Shown here in pieces: positions 10,202 to 19,711 of a stretch of DNA of 64,000 nucleotides (position 1 is the first letter of the stretch; each line of letters opens with the position of its first letter). Origin of the DNA: Methylobacterium sp. WL1 (GTDB lineage Bacteria; Pseudomonadota; Alphaproteobacteria; Rhizobiales; Beijerinckiaceae); assembly GCF_008000895.1 (NCBI RefSeq), contig NZ_CP042823.1, positions 3,748,001 through 3,812,000 on the forward strand, given 5' to 3'. A program made the position numbers and the translations under genes. Below the pieces are notes generated by a model. It did not search any database and was not told where the DNA came from. It saw only the letters and a list, made by a program, of their open reading frames with translations.

Positions 10202-10252
10202 TTAGGGCCGCCCCGTCGGTGACGCTTCCGCTACAATAAGAACCGCGTTCAT
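10202..10252 (-). CDS. ilv operon leader peptide
   Basis: A 16-codon open frame reads MNAVLIVAEASPTGRP and stops 33 bases before the attenuator stem. The run Val-Leu-Ile-Val covers all three end products of the pathway. Stalling of a ribosome at these codons when the charged tRNAs are scarce would favour the antiterminator and allow transcription of ilvB-ilvN. This is the classical ribosome-mediated attenuation seen for ilv operons. The ribosome site is weak. The assignment rests on codon content and position. Confidence 0.85.
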   Translation of the reverse strand: MNAVLIVAEASPTGRP

Positions 10253-10383
10253 CGGATATCCGAGCCTGCCTCGCGGCGATCGATGAATCCGGGATCGGAT
10301 TCAGGTCAGTCGCGCGTGAAGTGTTGGGCCTCATACCGGAGACCTGACAACCGGTCAACGCGTAAGCTGAGGATCGACCGCGC

Positions 10384-11829
10384 TCAGTGCAGGGGCGGCG
10401 GCCGGCGGCGCACCCAGTTGCTTGCCGCGTCGTAGGCCGCGCCGAGCTGAAGGCAGGCGAGCTCGCCGTGGTTCCGGGCGACGATCTGGAGACCGGTCGG
10501 CAAACCGGTCTCGCCGAAGCCTGCCGGGACGTCGAGGGCCGGGAGGCCCGAGAGGGTCACCGGGATCACGGTCTGCATCCACCGGTGGTAGGTGTCCATC
10601 GTGCGGCCGCCGACCTCCCGGGGCCAGCGCAGGTTCTTGTCGAACGGGAAGACCTGCGCGCTCGGCATGACCAGGTAATCGTAGCGCTCCATGAAGCGAC
10701 GCAGGGTCTCGTACCAGCGGGTGCGCGCCTCCAGGGCGGCGACCACCTGGTCGGCGGTGAGCGCCAAGCCGCGTTCGACTTCCCAGACGGCCTCCGGCTT
10801 GAGTTGCGCCCGGTGGGCGGGCTCGTCGTAGAACGGCCGGAGCGAGGCCGAGACCGCCAGCGCCCGCAGGGTCAGCCAGTCGCGCCACTGCGCCTCCATG
10901 TCGAACCGGGGCGCGACCTCCTCGACCACGCATCCGATCTCCGTGAAGGTGGCAAGAGCGGCGCGGCCGAGTTCGAGCACCCCGGGATCGAACGGGATCT
11001 GGCCGTCGAAATCCCCGAGCCAGGCGATCCGCGTTCCGCGGAAATCCCGGGCCAGCGGGCTCGCGAAGGCGGAGGGGTCCTGACGGATCGTGTTCGGGCA
11101 GCGAGGATCGTAGCCGGCCTGGACCGACAGCATCAGGCCGATATCGGCGGGGCTGCGTCCGATCGCACCGAGCACGGACAGGCCCGGGCTGAACACGTCC
11201 TTGGTCTCGACCGGGATCCGGCCCCAGCTCGGGCGCAGCCCGAAGCAGTTGTTGAAGGCCGGAGGGTTGCGCAGCGACCCGCCGAAGTCGCTGCCGTCGG
11301 CCACCGGTTGCAGCTTGAGCGCAACCGCCACAGCGGCCCCGCCGCTCGACCCGCCGGCGCTCTTCTCCGGGTCGTAGGCATTCCCGGTCACGCCGTAGAC
11401 CGGGTTGAAGCTGTGCGACCCAAGGCCGAACTCAGGGATGTTGGTCTTGCCGATGAAGATCGCCCCGGCCGCGCGCAGCCGGGCGACCATGATCGTGTCC
11501 ACCTCGGCAATCCGGCCGGCGAAGATCGGCGAACCTTGAGTGAACGGCAGCCCGCGCACCGCATCGAGATCCTTCACGGCGAGCGGGAAGCCGTGCAGCG
11601 GCCCGACCTCCTCGCCGCGCCCGAGGGCGGCATCCCGCGCCTCGGCCTCTCGAACAAGCACCGCGTCGTCCTGAAGCCCGACGATGGCGTTGACCTGCGG
11701 ATTGAGCCGGTGGATCCGCTCCAGGTACGCGCGCATGACCTCGACGCAGGAGACGACCCGGCCGCGGATGGCAGCCGCGAGATCCACGGCACCGAGCGCC
11801 GTGATGCCGTCCTGTCGCTCATCCTGCAT
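10384..11829 (-). CDS. Amidase signature family protein
   Basis: This 481-residue hydrolase has the amidase signature fold, with a Ser-cis-Ser-Lys triad. The lysine is in FPLAVKDLDAV (around residue 87). The glycine-serine stretch AGGSSGGAAVAVAL carries the cis-serine. DGSDFGGSLRNPP holds the nucleophilic serine region. The family includes GatA, but there is no gatB or gatC neighbour and the tail differs, so it is more likely a catabolic amidase acting on an unknown amide. It is transcribed away from pyrC and ends just upstream of the ilvB leader. Confidence 0.88.
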   Translation of the reverse strand: MQDERQDGITALGAVDLAAAIRGRVVSCVEVMRAYLERIHRLNPQVNAIVGLQDDAVLVREAEARDAALGRGEEVGPLHGFPLAVKDLDAVRGLPFTQGSPIFAGRIAEVDTIMVARLRAAGAIFIGKTNIPEFGLGSHSFNPVYGVTGNAYDPEKSAGGSSGGAAVAVALKLQPVADGSDFGGSLRNPPAFNNCFGLRPSWGRIPVETKDVFSPGLSVLGAIGRSPADIGLMLSVQAGYDPRCPNTIRQDPSAFASPLARDFRGTRIAWLGDFDGQIPFDPGVLELGRAALATFTEIGCVVEEVAPRFDMEAQWRDWLTLRALAVSASLRPFYDEPAHRAQLKPEAVWEVERGLALTADQVVAALEARTRWYETLRRFMERYDYLVMPSAQVFPFDKNLRWPREVGGRTMDTYHRWMQTVIPVTLSGLPALDVPAGFGETGLPTGLQIVARNHGELACLQLGAAYDAASNWVRRRPPPLH

Positions 11830-12132
11830 GGTCGGGTCTCCGGATCGGTAGGCGGCTTACAGAATATCGGCGCGAGGGAAAACCGTCTGTCTTCGCCGAC
11901 ATGACCTGTCACCCTCGAGGCGCACGCGCTTCGTGCCGAATCTGTTAGATTCCGCGTCTCTGCGCCTGAAGGGTCGCAAGGACCGTGCGCGCTTCCGTGC
12001 TGAGGGGCTGAGACCCATTCAGATCTCGGCTCCCGACGTCCGGACATCGGCGTTCGAAGCTGAGGCGCATCGCCAGTCACTCGCAGTGGCCGACACCGCA
12101 GGCGATGCCGAGCACCAAGCCCGTTCCCGCCT
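11830..12132. other. Intergenic region, amidase promoter side
   Basis: About 300 bases lie between the pyrC stop and the amidase start. I see no gene, no strong hairpin with a T-tract and no repeat. It should contain the amidase promoter and the end of the pyr transcript. Confidence 0.4.
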
Positions 12133-13218
12133 CTACGCCACCACCGCCCAAGGCAGCGTCTCATCCCCGCGGAACACCACCACGGTGGTGGCCTCCACCG
12201 CGACCGCCTCGATGGCGCGGCTCTCCCGGCGCTCCAAGGTGACGGTGGCCGCGTTGGGCGCGAGTCCGTGGAAGCGCGCGCCGTTCAGTGACGCGAAGGC
12301 CTCGAACCGGTCCAGCGCCCCCTCCTCGTCGAACACCTGCACGTAGGTCTGCAAGGCGGTCGGGCCGCAGAACACACCGGCGCAGCCACAGGACGCCTCC
12401 TTGGCGCCGCGGATATGCGGGGCGGTGTCGGTGCCAAGGAAGAAGCACGCCTCGCCGGAGGTGGCGGCCGCCCGCAGCGCCAGGCGGTGCCGCTCACGCT
12501 TGGCCACCGGCAGGCAATAGAGGTGCGGGCGCAGACCGCCCTGGAAGATGTGGGTGCGGTTGATGACGAGGTGGTGCGGCGTGATCGTCGCCGCCACGCG
12601 AGTCCGGTTGGCCCGGACCACGTCGAGGATCTCGGCCGTGGTCGCGTGCTCGACGGTGACCTTCAGCCCCTGGTGGCGGGCGAGCAGCGGGATCAGGCTG
12701 CCCTCCATGAACGCCGCCTCGCGGTCGAAGATGTCGATCTCCGGATCGGTGGCCTCGCCATGGATCAGGAGCGGCATGCCGATCCGCTCCATCCGCTCCA
12801 GCACGGGCGCGAGCCCGATCAGGTCGGTGACGCCGGCATGGGAGTTCGTCGTCGCGCCGGCCGGATAGAGCTTGGCGGCGATCCAGACCTTCTCGGCAAA
12901 GCCGCGCTCGATCTCGTCCGGGTCGGTGTCGTCCCGCAGGTAGCAGGTCATCAACGGGGTGAAATCGAGGCCGGCGGGCAGCGCGGCCAGGATCCGCTCG
13001 CGATAGGCGCGCGCCGCCGCCACCGTGGTCACCGGCGGGACCAAGTTCGGCATGATGATGCCCCGGGCGAACTGGGCCGCCGTGTAGGGCAGCACCGCCT
13101 TCAGCATCGCGCCGTCGCGCAGGTGGATGTGCCAGTCGTCCGGCCGGCGGATGGTGATCCGGTCGGCCGCCGTGGAAGCGGGCGGCTGCGCGGCGGGGAA
13201 CAGGTCGGCGACGCTCAT
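12133..13218 (-). CDS. pyrC: Dihydroorotase, class II
   Basis: This zinc enzyme cyclises N-carbamoyl-aspartate to dihydroorotate in de novo pyrimidine synthesis. The N-terminal metal motif is [10 protein letters not shown]. The carboxylated lysine is in [13 protein letters not shown] (around residue 116). Further metal-binding histidines are in LLIHGEA and [15 protein letters not shown] supplies the catalytic aspartate. The 361-residue length and the motifs match E. coli-type PyrC (347) with a short N-terminal extension. The gene follows pyrE with a 13-base gap. Confidence 0.97.
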   Translation of the reverse strand: MSVADLFPAAQPPASTAADRITIRRPDDWHIHLRDGAMLKAVLPYTAAQFARGIIMPNLVPPVTTVAAARAYRERILAALPAGLDFTPLMTCYLRDDTDPDEIERGFAEKVWIAAKLYPAGATTNSHAGVTDLIGLAPVLERMERIGMPLLIHGEATDPEIDIFDREAAFMEGSLIPLLARHQGLKVTVEHATTAEILDVVRANRTRVAATITPHHLVINRTHIFQGGLRPHLYCLPVAKRERHRLALRAAATSGEACFFLGTDTAPHIRGAKEASCGCAGVFCGPTALQTYVQVFDEEGALDRFEAFASLNGARFHGLAPNAATVTLERRESRAIEAVAVEATTVVVFRGDETLPWAVVA

Positions 13219-13231
13219 CGCGGCGGACTCC

Positions 13232-13933
13232 TCAGGCCTGCCCGAACGCGGAAATGCCGCCGTGGGCGGCGGACCAGTCGGCCGGCGCGTTCAGGAAGCT
13301 CTCGACCTCGGCCAGCGTCTTCGGGTCGAAGGTGCCCATCTCCTTGGCCACCGCCAGCACGTCCCACCACGTGGTGAGGTAGTGCAGCTTGATCCCGATC
13401 TCCTGCATCAGCGCGGCGCTGCCGGGGAAGATGTCGTAGTAGAACAGCACGAAGCAGTGATCGACCTGGGCCCCGGCGTCCCGCAGCGCCTGGCAGAAGT
13501 TCACCTTGCTGCGGCCGTCGGTGGCGAGATCCTCCACCAGCAGGGTCCGGGCGCCCTCCACAACCTCGCCCTCGATCTGGGCGTTGCGGCCGAAGCCCTT
13601 GGGCTTCTTGCGCACGTACTGCATCGGCAGCATCAGCCGGTCGGCGATCCAGGCGGCGAACGGGATGCCGGCGGTCTCGCCACCCGCGATGTGGGTCAGC
13701 GTCTCGTAGCCGATCTCGCGCACGATCGTCGAGGCGGCGAAGTCGATCAGTGTCGAGCGCAGGCGCGGGAACGAGATGATCTTGCGGCAATCGATATAGA
13801 CCGGGCTGGCCCAGCCGGAGGTGAACTTGAACGGCTCGTCCTTGTAGAAATGGACCGCCTGGATCTCGAGGAACATCTTGGCCGCCTCGCGGGCGATCAG
13901 CGTCCGGTCGGTGGGCAGGAACGACGTGGTCAT
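13232..13933 (-). CDS. pyrE: Orotate phosphoribosyltransferase
   Basis: This enzyme transfers a phosphoribosyl group from PRPP to orotate to make OMP. The PRPP-binding motif [14 protein letters not shown] is near residue 135. The flexible-loop lysines are in [15 protein letters not shown]. The start at 13933 gives 233 residues; a 9-residue longer form lacks support. The tight spacing to pyrC indicates a two-gene operon on the minus strand for adjacent pathway steps (dihydroorotate dehydrogenase is encoded elsewhere). Confidence 0.96.
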   Translation of the reverse strand: MTTSFLPTDRTLIAREAAKMFLEIQAVHFYKDEPFKFTSGWASPVYIDCRKIISFPRLRSTLIDFAASTIVREIGYETLTHIAGGETAGIPFAAWIADRLMLPMQYVRKKPKGFGRNAQIEGEVVEGARTLLVEDLATDGRSKVNFCQALRDAGAQVDHCFVLFYYDIFPGSAALMQEIGIKLHYLTTWWDVLAVAKEMGTFDPKTLAEVESFLNAPADWSAAHGGISAFGQA

Positions 13934-14065
13934 GCGGCGTGCGCGCTCCGCTGGGGGCACTCTCCGCCGGCGACCGGTCTCGAGTGCGAGGATGGGGAAG
14001 GCCTGACCGGTCTCCTCCGCCCTGTCTCCGCCAGCGTCAACCCTGAACCGGCCGCTATCCGCCGC

Positions 14066-14518
14066 TCAGGCCGTGCCGGCCTGGGCCCGCAGCTGCGCCA
14101 GATGCCGGATCGCTAGGGCGTAGCCGTGGGTCCCGAAACCGGCCAGCACGGCTGTCGCGGCGAGCGAGACGTAGGAATGATGGCGAAACGACTCGCGCCG
14201 GTGGACGTTCGAGATGTGGCACTCGATCACCGGCACCTCGCAGGTGTTGAGCGCGTCGAGGATCGCCACCGAGGTGTGGGTGTAGGCGCCGGCATTGATC
14301 ACGATGCCGGCCGAACCGACCCGGAAGGCCTGGATCGCGTCGATCAGCGCGTGCTCTGCGTTGCTCTGACGGAAATCCACCGTGAGCCCGAAGCCGCCGG
14401 CGGTCTCGCGGCACAGGGCCTCGACATCGGCCAGCGTCTCGCGCCCGTAGATCTCCGGCTGCCGCTTGCCGAGCAGGTTCAGGTTCGGCCCGTTCAGGAC
14501 CAGGATGGTGTCGATCAT
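14066..14518 (-). CDS. aroQ: 3-Dehydroquinate dehydratase, type II
   Basis: This is the third enzyme of the shikimate pathway, a dodecameric type II dehydroquinase. The N-terminus [21 protein letters not shown] contains the conserved Asn-Gly-Pro-Asn motif and the catalytic tyrosine. [17 protein letters not shown] and the catalytic histidine in [20 protein letters not shown] complete the active site. The length of 150 residues is standard. It stands alone, divergent from the BKACE gene. Confidence 0.97.
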   Translation of the reverse strand: MIDTILVLNGPNLNLLGKRQPEIYGRETLADVEALCRETAGGFGLTVDFRQSNAEHALIDAIQAFRVGSAGIVINAGAYTHTSVAILDALNTCEVPVIECHISNVHRRESFRHHSYVSLAATAVLAGFGTHGYALAIRHLAQLRAQAGTA

Positions 14519-14803
14519 CGTGTTCCTCGCCGCTCGAATGGCGGCCCGCCTCGACTGCGCCCAGGCCCTGTGACACCCCTTCTCCGATCCACGCCCGCAT
14601 CCGCGATGTGTGGGCGCAGCGAGCCTCAGGGCGAGGGCGTGGGCCGGCTCGCCCCGTTGTGGCCGCGCGTGGTGCGAGGGTCAAACGAGCCCCCGGGTTC
14701 ACCCTGTCACCGGCGCCGAGATGTCCCGCCCGGGCGGTTCAGTTTCCCGGTGCGCGACGTTATCCCGGACCGGAACCAGACGGACGATCAGGGAGAAGAC
14801 GCG

Positions 14804-15646
14804 ATGGCAGGATCCCCGAGCGAGGCGCCCGTGGTGATCGCGGTGGCGATCACCGGCTCGGTGCCGCGCAAGAAGGACAACCCGGCCGTGCCGGTCACCG
14901 TGGCCGAGCAGGTGGAGTCGACGCAACAGGCCTTCGAGGCCGGCGCGACGCTGGCCCATATCCACGTGCGCAACGACGACGAATCGCCCTCCTCCGACCC
15001 CGACAAGTTCGCCGCCGTGCAGGAGGGGCTGCGCAAGCACTGTCCCGGGATGATCGTGCAGTTCTCCACCGGCGGGCGCGGGCGCGATCCGGCCGCCCGG
15101 GGACTCTCGCTGAAGCACCGTCCCGACATGGCCTCGCTCTCCACCGGCTCGGTGAACTTCCCGAGCATCGTGTACGAGAACGGCGCCGGCCTCGTGACCG
15201 ATCTCGCGAGTCAGATGAAGCAGCACGGGGTGCGGCCGGAGATAGAGATCTTCGACCTGTCGCACCTTCACGGCGCCAGGAGGCTGGTAGAGGCGGGCCT
15301 GATCGACGCGCGCCCGCACGTGCAGTTCGTGATGGGCGTCCAGAACGCGATGCCGGCCGAGGAGCACCTGCTCGACATCCTGCTCGCCGAGACGCGGCGG
15401 ATCCTGCCCGAAGCCACCTGGACCGCCGCCGGGATCGGCCGCAACCAGGCGGTCGTGATGGACTGGGCGCTCGCGCGCGGCGCCGACGCGGTCCGCACCG
15501 GCCTGGAGGACAACATCCGGGTGACGAAGGACCGGCTGGCGGCGAGCAACGCCGAGTTGGTCGGCCTCGCTGCGGAAGCGGTCCGCCGCCACGGCCGCAA
15601 CGTCGCCAGCCCCGCCGAGGCGCGGGCCGCGCTCGGTCTGGCCTGA
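14804..15646 (+). CDS. BKACE family beta-keto acid cleavage enzyme (DUF849)
   Basis: This zinc-dependent enzyme belongs to the family founded by 3-keto-5-aminohexanoate cleavage enzyme. Members condense a beta-keto acid with acetyl-CoA to give acetoacetate and a new CoA ester. The metal ligands are in AHIHVRND and in LSHLHG, and the catalytic region is EIEIFD. The ATG at 14804, preceded by GGGAGAAG, gives 280 residues, which is typical. Substrates in the family range from lysine-fermentation intermediates to dehydrocarnitine. The actual substrate is unknown, and the neighbours give no clue. Confidence 0.88.
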   Translation: MAGSPSEAPVVIAVAITGSVPRKKDNPAVPVTVAEQVESTQQAFEAGATLAHIHVRNDDESPSSDPDKFAAVQEGLRKHCPGMIVQFSTGGRGRDPAARGLSLKHRPDMASLSTGSVNFPSIVYENGAGLVTDLASQMKQHGVRPEIEIFDLSHLHGARRLVEAGLIDARPHVQFVMGVQNAMPAEEHLLDILLAETRRILPEATWTAAGIGRNQAVVMDWALARGADAVRTGLEDNIRVTKDRLAASNAELVGLAAEAVRRHGRNVASPAEARAALGLA

Positions 15647-15691
15647 GACCGTCTTCTCACGGGCCGGACGGCGTGCTAACGATCCGCCCGC

Positions 15692-15765
15692 GCGGGTGTA
15701 GCTCAATGGTAGAGCAGCAGCCTTCCAAGCTGAATACCCGGGTTCGATTCCCGGTACCCGCTCCA
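15692..15765 (+). tRNA. tRNA-Gly (anticodon TCC)
   Basis: A complete cloverleaf is seen: acceptor GCGGGTG pairing with the 3' CACCCGC-type strand, D-arm GCTC-AATGGTA-GAGC, anticodon loop CTTCCAA giving TCC, T-arm CCGGG-TTCGATT-CCCGG, and an encoded CCA end. It sits 45 bases after the BKACE gene. Confidence 0.97.
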
Positions 15766-15842
15766 CGCCGTCTCACCGTCGGAAGCCGATGGCAGCGGCA
15801 GCATATCGGATTGGTCTGCGCGCCTCCCGGCCGCGAACGCTC

Positions 15843-16790
15843 TCAACGATCCATCGCGCGATCACGCCCGCGAACATGCCCTTGGTCGATGGTCCCGCCC
15901 GATCGTCGGACCTGTGACGGTGTGAGACCGAAGCGCTTGCGGAACGTGCGGTTGAAGTAGGAGAGGTCGCCGAACCCGACATCGAAGGCGATCGCGCTGA
16001 CCGGACGGGCATCCTCGGCATCCGTCAGGCGCTGCATCGCCCGGTCGAGGCGGCGGGCGAGGACGAAGCCCGAGAAGGTCTCGCCCTCCGCCTGGAACAT
16101 CGCCTGGACCTGCCGGCTGGAGATCTGCTGGGCCTGCGCCACCGCCTCCAGGCTCAGGTCCGGCCGGCCGAGGCGCTGCTCCACTTCGGCCTTGAGCGCC
16201 TGGATCCGCAGGTCGCGCCGGCTCGGGCCGGGCGCGGAGATTGCGACGCCGGGCTCGCGCACGATGTAGGCCAGCAACTGGGCGAGGTGCTCGCGGACGA
16301 GGTCCGCGATGCCCGCGGCCCCCACGGGGATCAGGCCCCGCAGAAGGCTCGCGCCGTAGACGGTCAGCGTCTGCAGCCCCGGATGGTCCCGCCCGATCCG
16401 CCGGATGTGACCGGTCTCCAGCGCGGCGAGCGGACCGGTCAGACGCTGCCGGTCGATCGCCAGGAGGTCGATCCGGTCGACCCCCAGTGCGTCGAAGACG
16501 GCGTCCCGGCTCGTGGCGACCAGCAGCGCGTCCCTGGAGCAGCAGGCGACCGTGCTCCCGCCCTGGGTCACCTGGAGGCGCCCGATCGCAGGCCGCACCA
16601 GCAGCAGGCGCTCGCCCGGGCCCTCGTCGCGCCAGGAACGGGACGGCTCGAACACCGAGGCGATGCCGAGGTCCGGAACGATGCGAATCGCCGTCCGGCC
16701 CCGGAACGGAAGGGAATCGGGGTCCGCGCGCGACTCCGGGACGACGCCGGCCGCCGCCCCGCGGGTCACGGCCTGCACCGTGGCGCTCAT
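15843..16790 (-). CDS. AraC family regulator of siderophore locus
   Basis: The C-terminal about 100 residues carry the double helix-turn-helix of AraC proteins, ending in the signature AIAFDVGFGDLSYFNRTFRK. The N-terminal about 200 residues are a divergent sensing domain. The start at 16790 gives 315 residues; longer frames cover an AT-rich region and are less likely. It is divergent from a TonB receptor, the arrangement of AraC activators such as RhrA, PchR and AlcR that sense iron-siderophore and activate receptor and biosynthesis genes. That role is inferred from context. Confidence 0.88.
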   Translation of the reverse strand: MSATVQAVTRGAAAGVVPESRADPDSLPFRGRTAIRIVPDLGIASVFEPSRSWRDEGPGERLLLVRPAIGRLQVTQGGSTVACCSRDALLVATSRDAVFDALGVDRIDLLAIDRQRLTGPLAALETGHIRRIGRDHPGLQTLTVYGASLLRGLIPVGAAGIADLVREHLAQLLAYIVREPGVAISAPGPSRRDLRIQALKAEVEQRLGRPDLSLEAVAQAQQISSRQVQAMFQAEGETFSGFVLARRLDRAMQRLTDAEDARPVSAIAFDVGFGDLSYFNRTFRKRFGLTPSQVRRSGGTIDQGHVRGRDRAMDR

Positions 16791-17125
16791 CGCGGTGGCC
16801 AAACCGGGTTTCCCGGTGACGTGGCGGCCAAGCAAAGTCGTTTCGTCATCGCGCCCTCCCTCACCCTGCAGCTGCGCAGCAGTCCATACTCTTGCGCGCC
16901 CGAGTCCAAGCGGGTTCGAAATCACCATGCTAGAGCCGCCTAGACATGTCGAGACTTTAGGCATCTTCAACCGAACGTGTCGGCGCCCAAAGTCGCGATG
17001 ATCTTAAATTAGACAAGTTTTAAACTGGCTGGCCGTCGATTTCTGGCGTTCTTTACACGTCGGACCCGGCCCGGCGGTCGTGGAAGGCGTTCCGACGCGG
17101 AATCGCAGGGGTGGGTCTGACAATC
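16791..17125. promoter_or_regulatory. Divergent promoter region, araC-type gene / TonB receptor
   Basis: This 335-base intergenic region separates the regulator and the receptor. It contains an AT-rich patch at about 17001-17025 (TTAAATTAGACAAGTTTTAAA) whose outer TTAAA and TTTAA arms are inverted. This could be a receptor promoter or regulator site. I could not identify a definite Fur, RirA or Irr box. Confidence 0.5.
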
Positions 17126-19345
17126 ATGCGTACCATTCGTCTCGTCGCGATCCTCGGTGCGGGGACCGCCCTGGCCGGGCCGGCCCGGGCCGAGACCGCC
17201 GCACCCGTGGTCGCCCTCGACGAAATCTCCGTGACGGCCACCCGCGCGCCGCGCCGGATCGAGGACGTGCCGCAGAGCGTCCAGGTCGTCGATCGCGACC
17301 AGATCCGCCAGCAGCTCGCTCTGACCTCGAGCCCCTCGGCGGTGCTTTCGAAGCTGGTGCCGGGCTTCTCTGTGCCGAACGGCACGATCTCCAGCGCCTC
17401 CGAGAGCTTCCGGGGCCGCAACCTCCTGGTGCTGATCGACGGCGTGCCCGTGAACACGCCGCTGCGCGACGTCTCGCGCATCCTCAACCTGATCGACCTT
17501 AATTCGGTGGAGCGGATCGAGGTGGTGGCCGGCGCCTCCAGCCTCTACAGCGCGGGCGCGACCGGCGGCACCGTCAACTTCATCACCCGGCGCCCGACGG
17601 ACGGGGCTCCGGTCGTCACCGTCAACACGGCGATCCGGACCTTCACGGCCGACCCGGTTCACGGCGTCGCGCCCGAGACCTCGATCAGCGTGACCGGCAA
17701 GGTGCCGGACGGCGTCGATTACGCGTTCACCGGCTCCGGTCGGTTCGCCACCCGCACCTTCGACGGGAAGGGCCGGGAATTGCCCTCCGACGGTCAGCTC
17801 GGCCAGGGCGGTGCCGACCGCTTCCAGCTCGGCAACATCAACCTGCGGCTCGGATACGACCTCGATCTCACCAAGCGCGTCGAGTTCGGCCTCACTCAGA
17901 TCCTGCTCAACCAGGATCCGCGCTACCTGACGGATTACAGCGGTTCCTTCGCCCGGCCCGACTACGCGCGAAGCTATATCGGCCTGCCGGTCGCCGAGGA
18001 TACGCGCTCACTCTATTTGCGCTATACGGATCGGGATACGCCTCTTGGCAGTTTCTCGATCCTCGGTTTCTATAACGACATCAACAAGCGCTTCAATTAT
18101 TCGCAATTCGCCTATCCAGCAAACCCGTTCGTCACCTACTCGTTCATCCCCACCGCGCCCACCAGCCTGGCCAACCAGACTGCGCTCGCGACCGAGCGCG
18201 GCGGCATCAACCTCACCCTCGATACAGACCTGAGCGCCCTCTTGCCCGGGCTGAAGCTGACCTGGGGCTCCGACATAATCTCGGAATCGACCCGACAGCG
18301 GGCGCGGGACGGCAGCGACGTGTTCACGCCCCTGCAGCAGAACAGCTACGCCGGCTTCGCCCTGCTCCAGCTGCCCATCGGCGAGCGGCTGACCGTGCGT
18401 GCCGGCATGCGCTACGAGCACTTCGACCTCGACGTCGCAGGCTTCACCCGGCCGACGACCTTCGCGGCCAGCGCGGCGCGCAACGTGCTGGGCTACTCGA
18501 CCTTCGTGCTGCCGGCCCTCAACGTCACCGGCGGCACGTTCTCCTACTCGGCCCCGACCTTCAACGGCGGCGCGACCTTCAACCTGCTGCCGGGCATCGA
18601 CCTCTACGGCGGCTTCAGCCAGGGCTACGCGCTCGCCGATATCGGTGCGTTCACGCGCCGGGCCGGGCTGTCCCTCGCCTATGCCTGCCCGATCACCCGT
18701 CCGTTCTGCCTGCCGGCGGGCACCACCATCGCGTATTCCAGCATCGCCCCGCAGGCGCAGATCGTGAACTCCTACGATTTCGGCGTCCGCGGCCGGAGCG
18801 GGATCTTCTCCGGGAGCCTGGGCGGGTTCGTGTCGACCTCCGACGACGGCACGACGTTCGACCCGCTCACCAACAAGCTGAGCCAGCAGAAGGAGATGAT
18901 CTACGGGGTCGAGTTCACCGGGAACGCGCAGGTCACGGAGCAACTGAATCTCGGCACCGTGCTCGGCTACCGCGAGGGCCGCTACGACACCAACAAGGAC
19001 GGGCGCCTCGACAGCTACCTGCCGAACAACCGCATCGGCGCCCCCTTCCACGGCACGCTCTCGGGGACCTACCTGTTCGCGAACGGCGTCTCGCTCCGGG
19101 TCGAGGGTGAGGGCTTCAGCGGCCGCGACGCCCGCATCGACCTCATCGGCACCCGCTTCCGCTTGAAGGACGCCTTCACGGTGAACGCCGCGGTCGGCGC
19201 GCCCCTGGCCGGAGGCGAGCTCTACGCCTCCGTCGACAACCTGTTCGACCGCGCCTACTGGAATCCGACAGCGACCTCGGTGCGCAACCTGACCGTCTTC
19301 GGGCTCGGGCGCACCGTCACCGTCGGCTACCGCAGGACCTTCTGA
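17126..19345 (+). CDS. TonB-dependent siderophore receptor
   Basis: This outer-membrane gated porin should import ferric siderophore. A signal peptide spans about residues 1-23 (RTIRLVAILGAGTALAGPARA). A TonB box-like segment LDEISVTATRAPR follows, then the plug domain with VLIDGVPVN and the GATGGTVNFITRR motif. The 22-strand barrel ends in VTVGYRRTF with a terminal Phe. There is no N-terminal STN signalling domain, so control is expected through the AraC protein rather than a FecI/FecR pair. It is 739 residues from the ATG at 17126. A GTG 15 bases upstream would add five residues. It probably corresponds to RhtA/IutA-type receptors. Confidence 0.93.
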   Translation: MRTIRLVAILGAGTALAGPARAETAAPVVALDEISVTATRAPRRIEDVPQSVQVVDRDQIRQQLALTSSPSAVLSKLVPGFSVPNGTISSASESFRGRNLLVLIDGVPVNTPLRDVSRILNLIDLNSVERIEVVAGASSLYSAGATGGTVNFITRRPTDGAPVVTVNTAIRTFTADPVHGVAPETSISVTGKVPDGVDYAFTGSGRFATRTFDGKGRELPSDGQLGQGGADRFQLGNINLRLGYDLDLTKRVEFGLTQILLNQDPRYLTDYSGSFARPDYARSYIGLPVAEDTRSLYLRYTDRDTPLGSFSILGFYNDINKRFNYSQFAYPANPFVTYSFIPTAPTSLANQTALATERGGINLTLDTDLSALLPGLKLTWGSDIISESTRQRARDGSDVFTPLQQNSYAGFALLQLPIGERLTVRAGMRYEHFDLDVAGFTRPTTFAASAARNVLGYSTFVLPALNVTGGTFSYSAPTFNGGATFNLLPGIDLYGGFSQGYALADIGAFTRRAGLSLAYACPITRPFCLPAGTTIAYSSIAPQAQIVNSYDFGVRGRSGIFSGSLGGFVSTSDDGTTFDPLTNKLSQQKEMIYGVEFTGNAQVTEQLNLGTVLGYREGRYDTNKDGRLDSYLPNNRIGAPFHGTLSGTYLFANGVSLRVEGEGFSGRDARIDLIGTRFRLKDAFTVNAAVGAPLAGGELYASVDNLFDRAYWNPTATSVRNLTVFGLGRTVTVGYRRTF

Positions 19346-19348
19346 GGG

Positions 19349-19711
19349 ATGGTCGCCCTCGAAGAGACCGACGACCTCCTGGTCCTGCGCTATCTCGGCC
19401 CGACCGAGCCGGGCGACGAGACCGCCTACCTCGAGGCCCTGGAGCAGGTGGGCGCACGGACCGAACCGTTCGCCCTGATCCTGCTGCTCGGCGGCGTCGG
19501 CAAGCTTTCGGCGGCCTCCGAGAAGGCGCAGGCCCTCTGGTTCAAGCGGACGCGCGCCGACCTCGAGCGGCACTGCCGCGGCCTCGTGATCGTGCGGCCG
19601 GGCTTCGAGGAGGCGGGCGCCGATGTGTTCCGCCGGCTCTGGAACTTCCCGATCGCGATCGCCCCGGACGAGCCCGCCGCCCGAGCCTCCGCGCGGGCCT
19701 ACCTGACATGA
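19349..19711 (+). CDS. Small conserved-context protein, unknown function
   Basis: This 120-residue protein (MVALEETDDLLVLRYLGPTE...) begins three bases after the receptor stop and overlaps the RhtX-like gene by four bases (ATGA). It must therefore be translated with the siderophore uptake genes. There is no signal peptide or membrane helix. The alternating beta/alpha pattern (FALILLLGGVGKLS, RGLVIVRPGFEEAG) suggests a small cytosolic alpha/beta fold, perhaps STAS/SpoIIAA-like, but I do not recognise a family. A role in intracellular siderophore handling is a guess from position. Confidence 0.75.
   Translation: MVALEETDDLLVLRYLGPTEPGDETAYLEALEQVGARTEPFALILLLGGVGKLSAASEKAQALWFKRTRADLERHCRGLVIVRPGFEEAGADVFRRLWNFPIAIAPDEPAARASARAYLT

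Noticed and set aside
8041..10239. Plus-strand frame of 732 codons opposite ilvB
   Set aside because: It is a high-GC shadow of ilvB with no recognisable domain. It also crosses the leader region.
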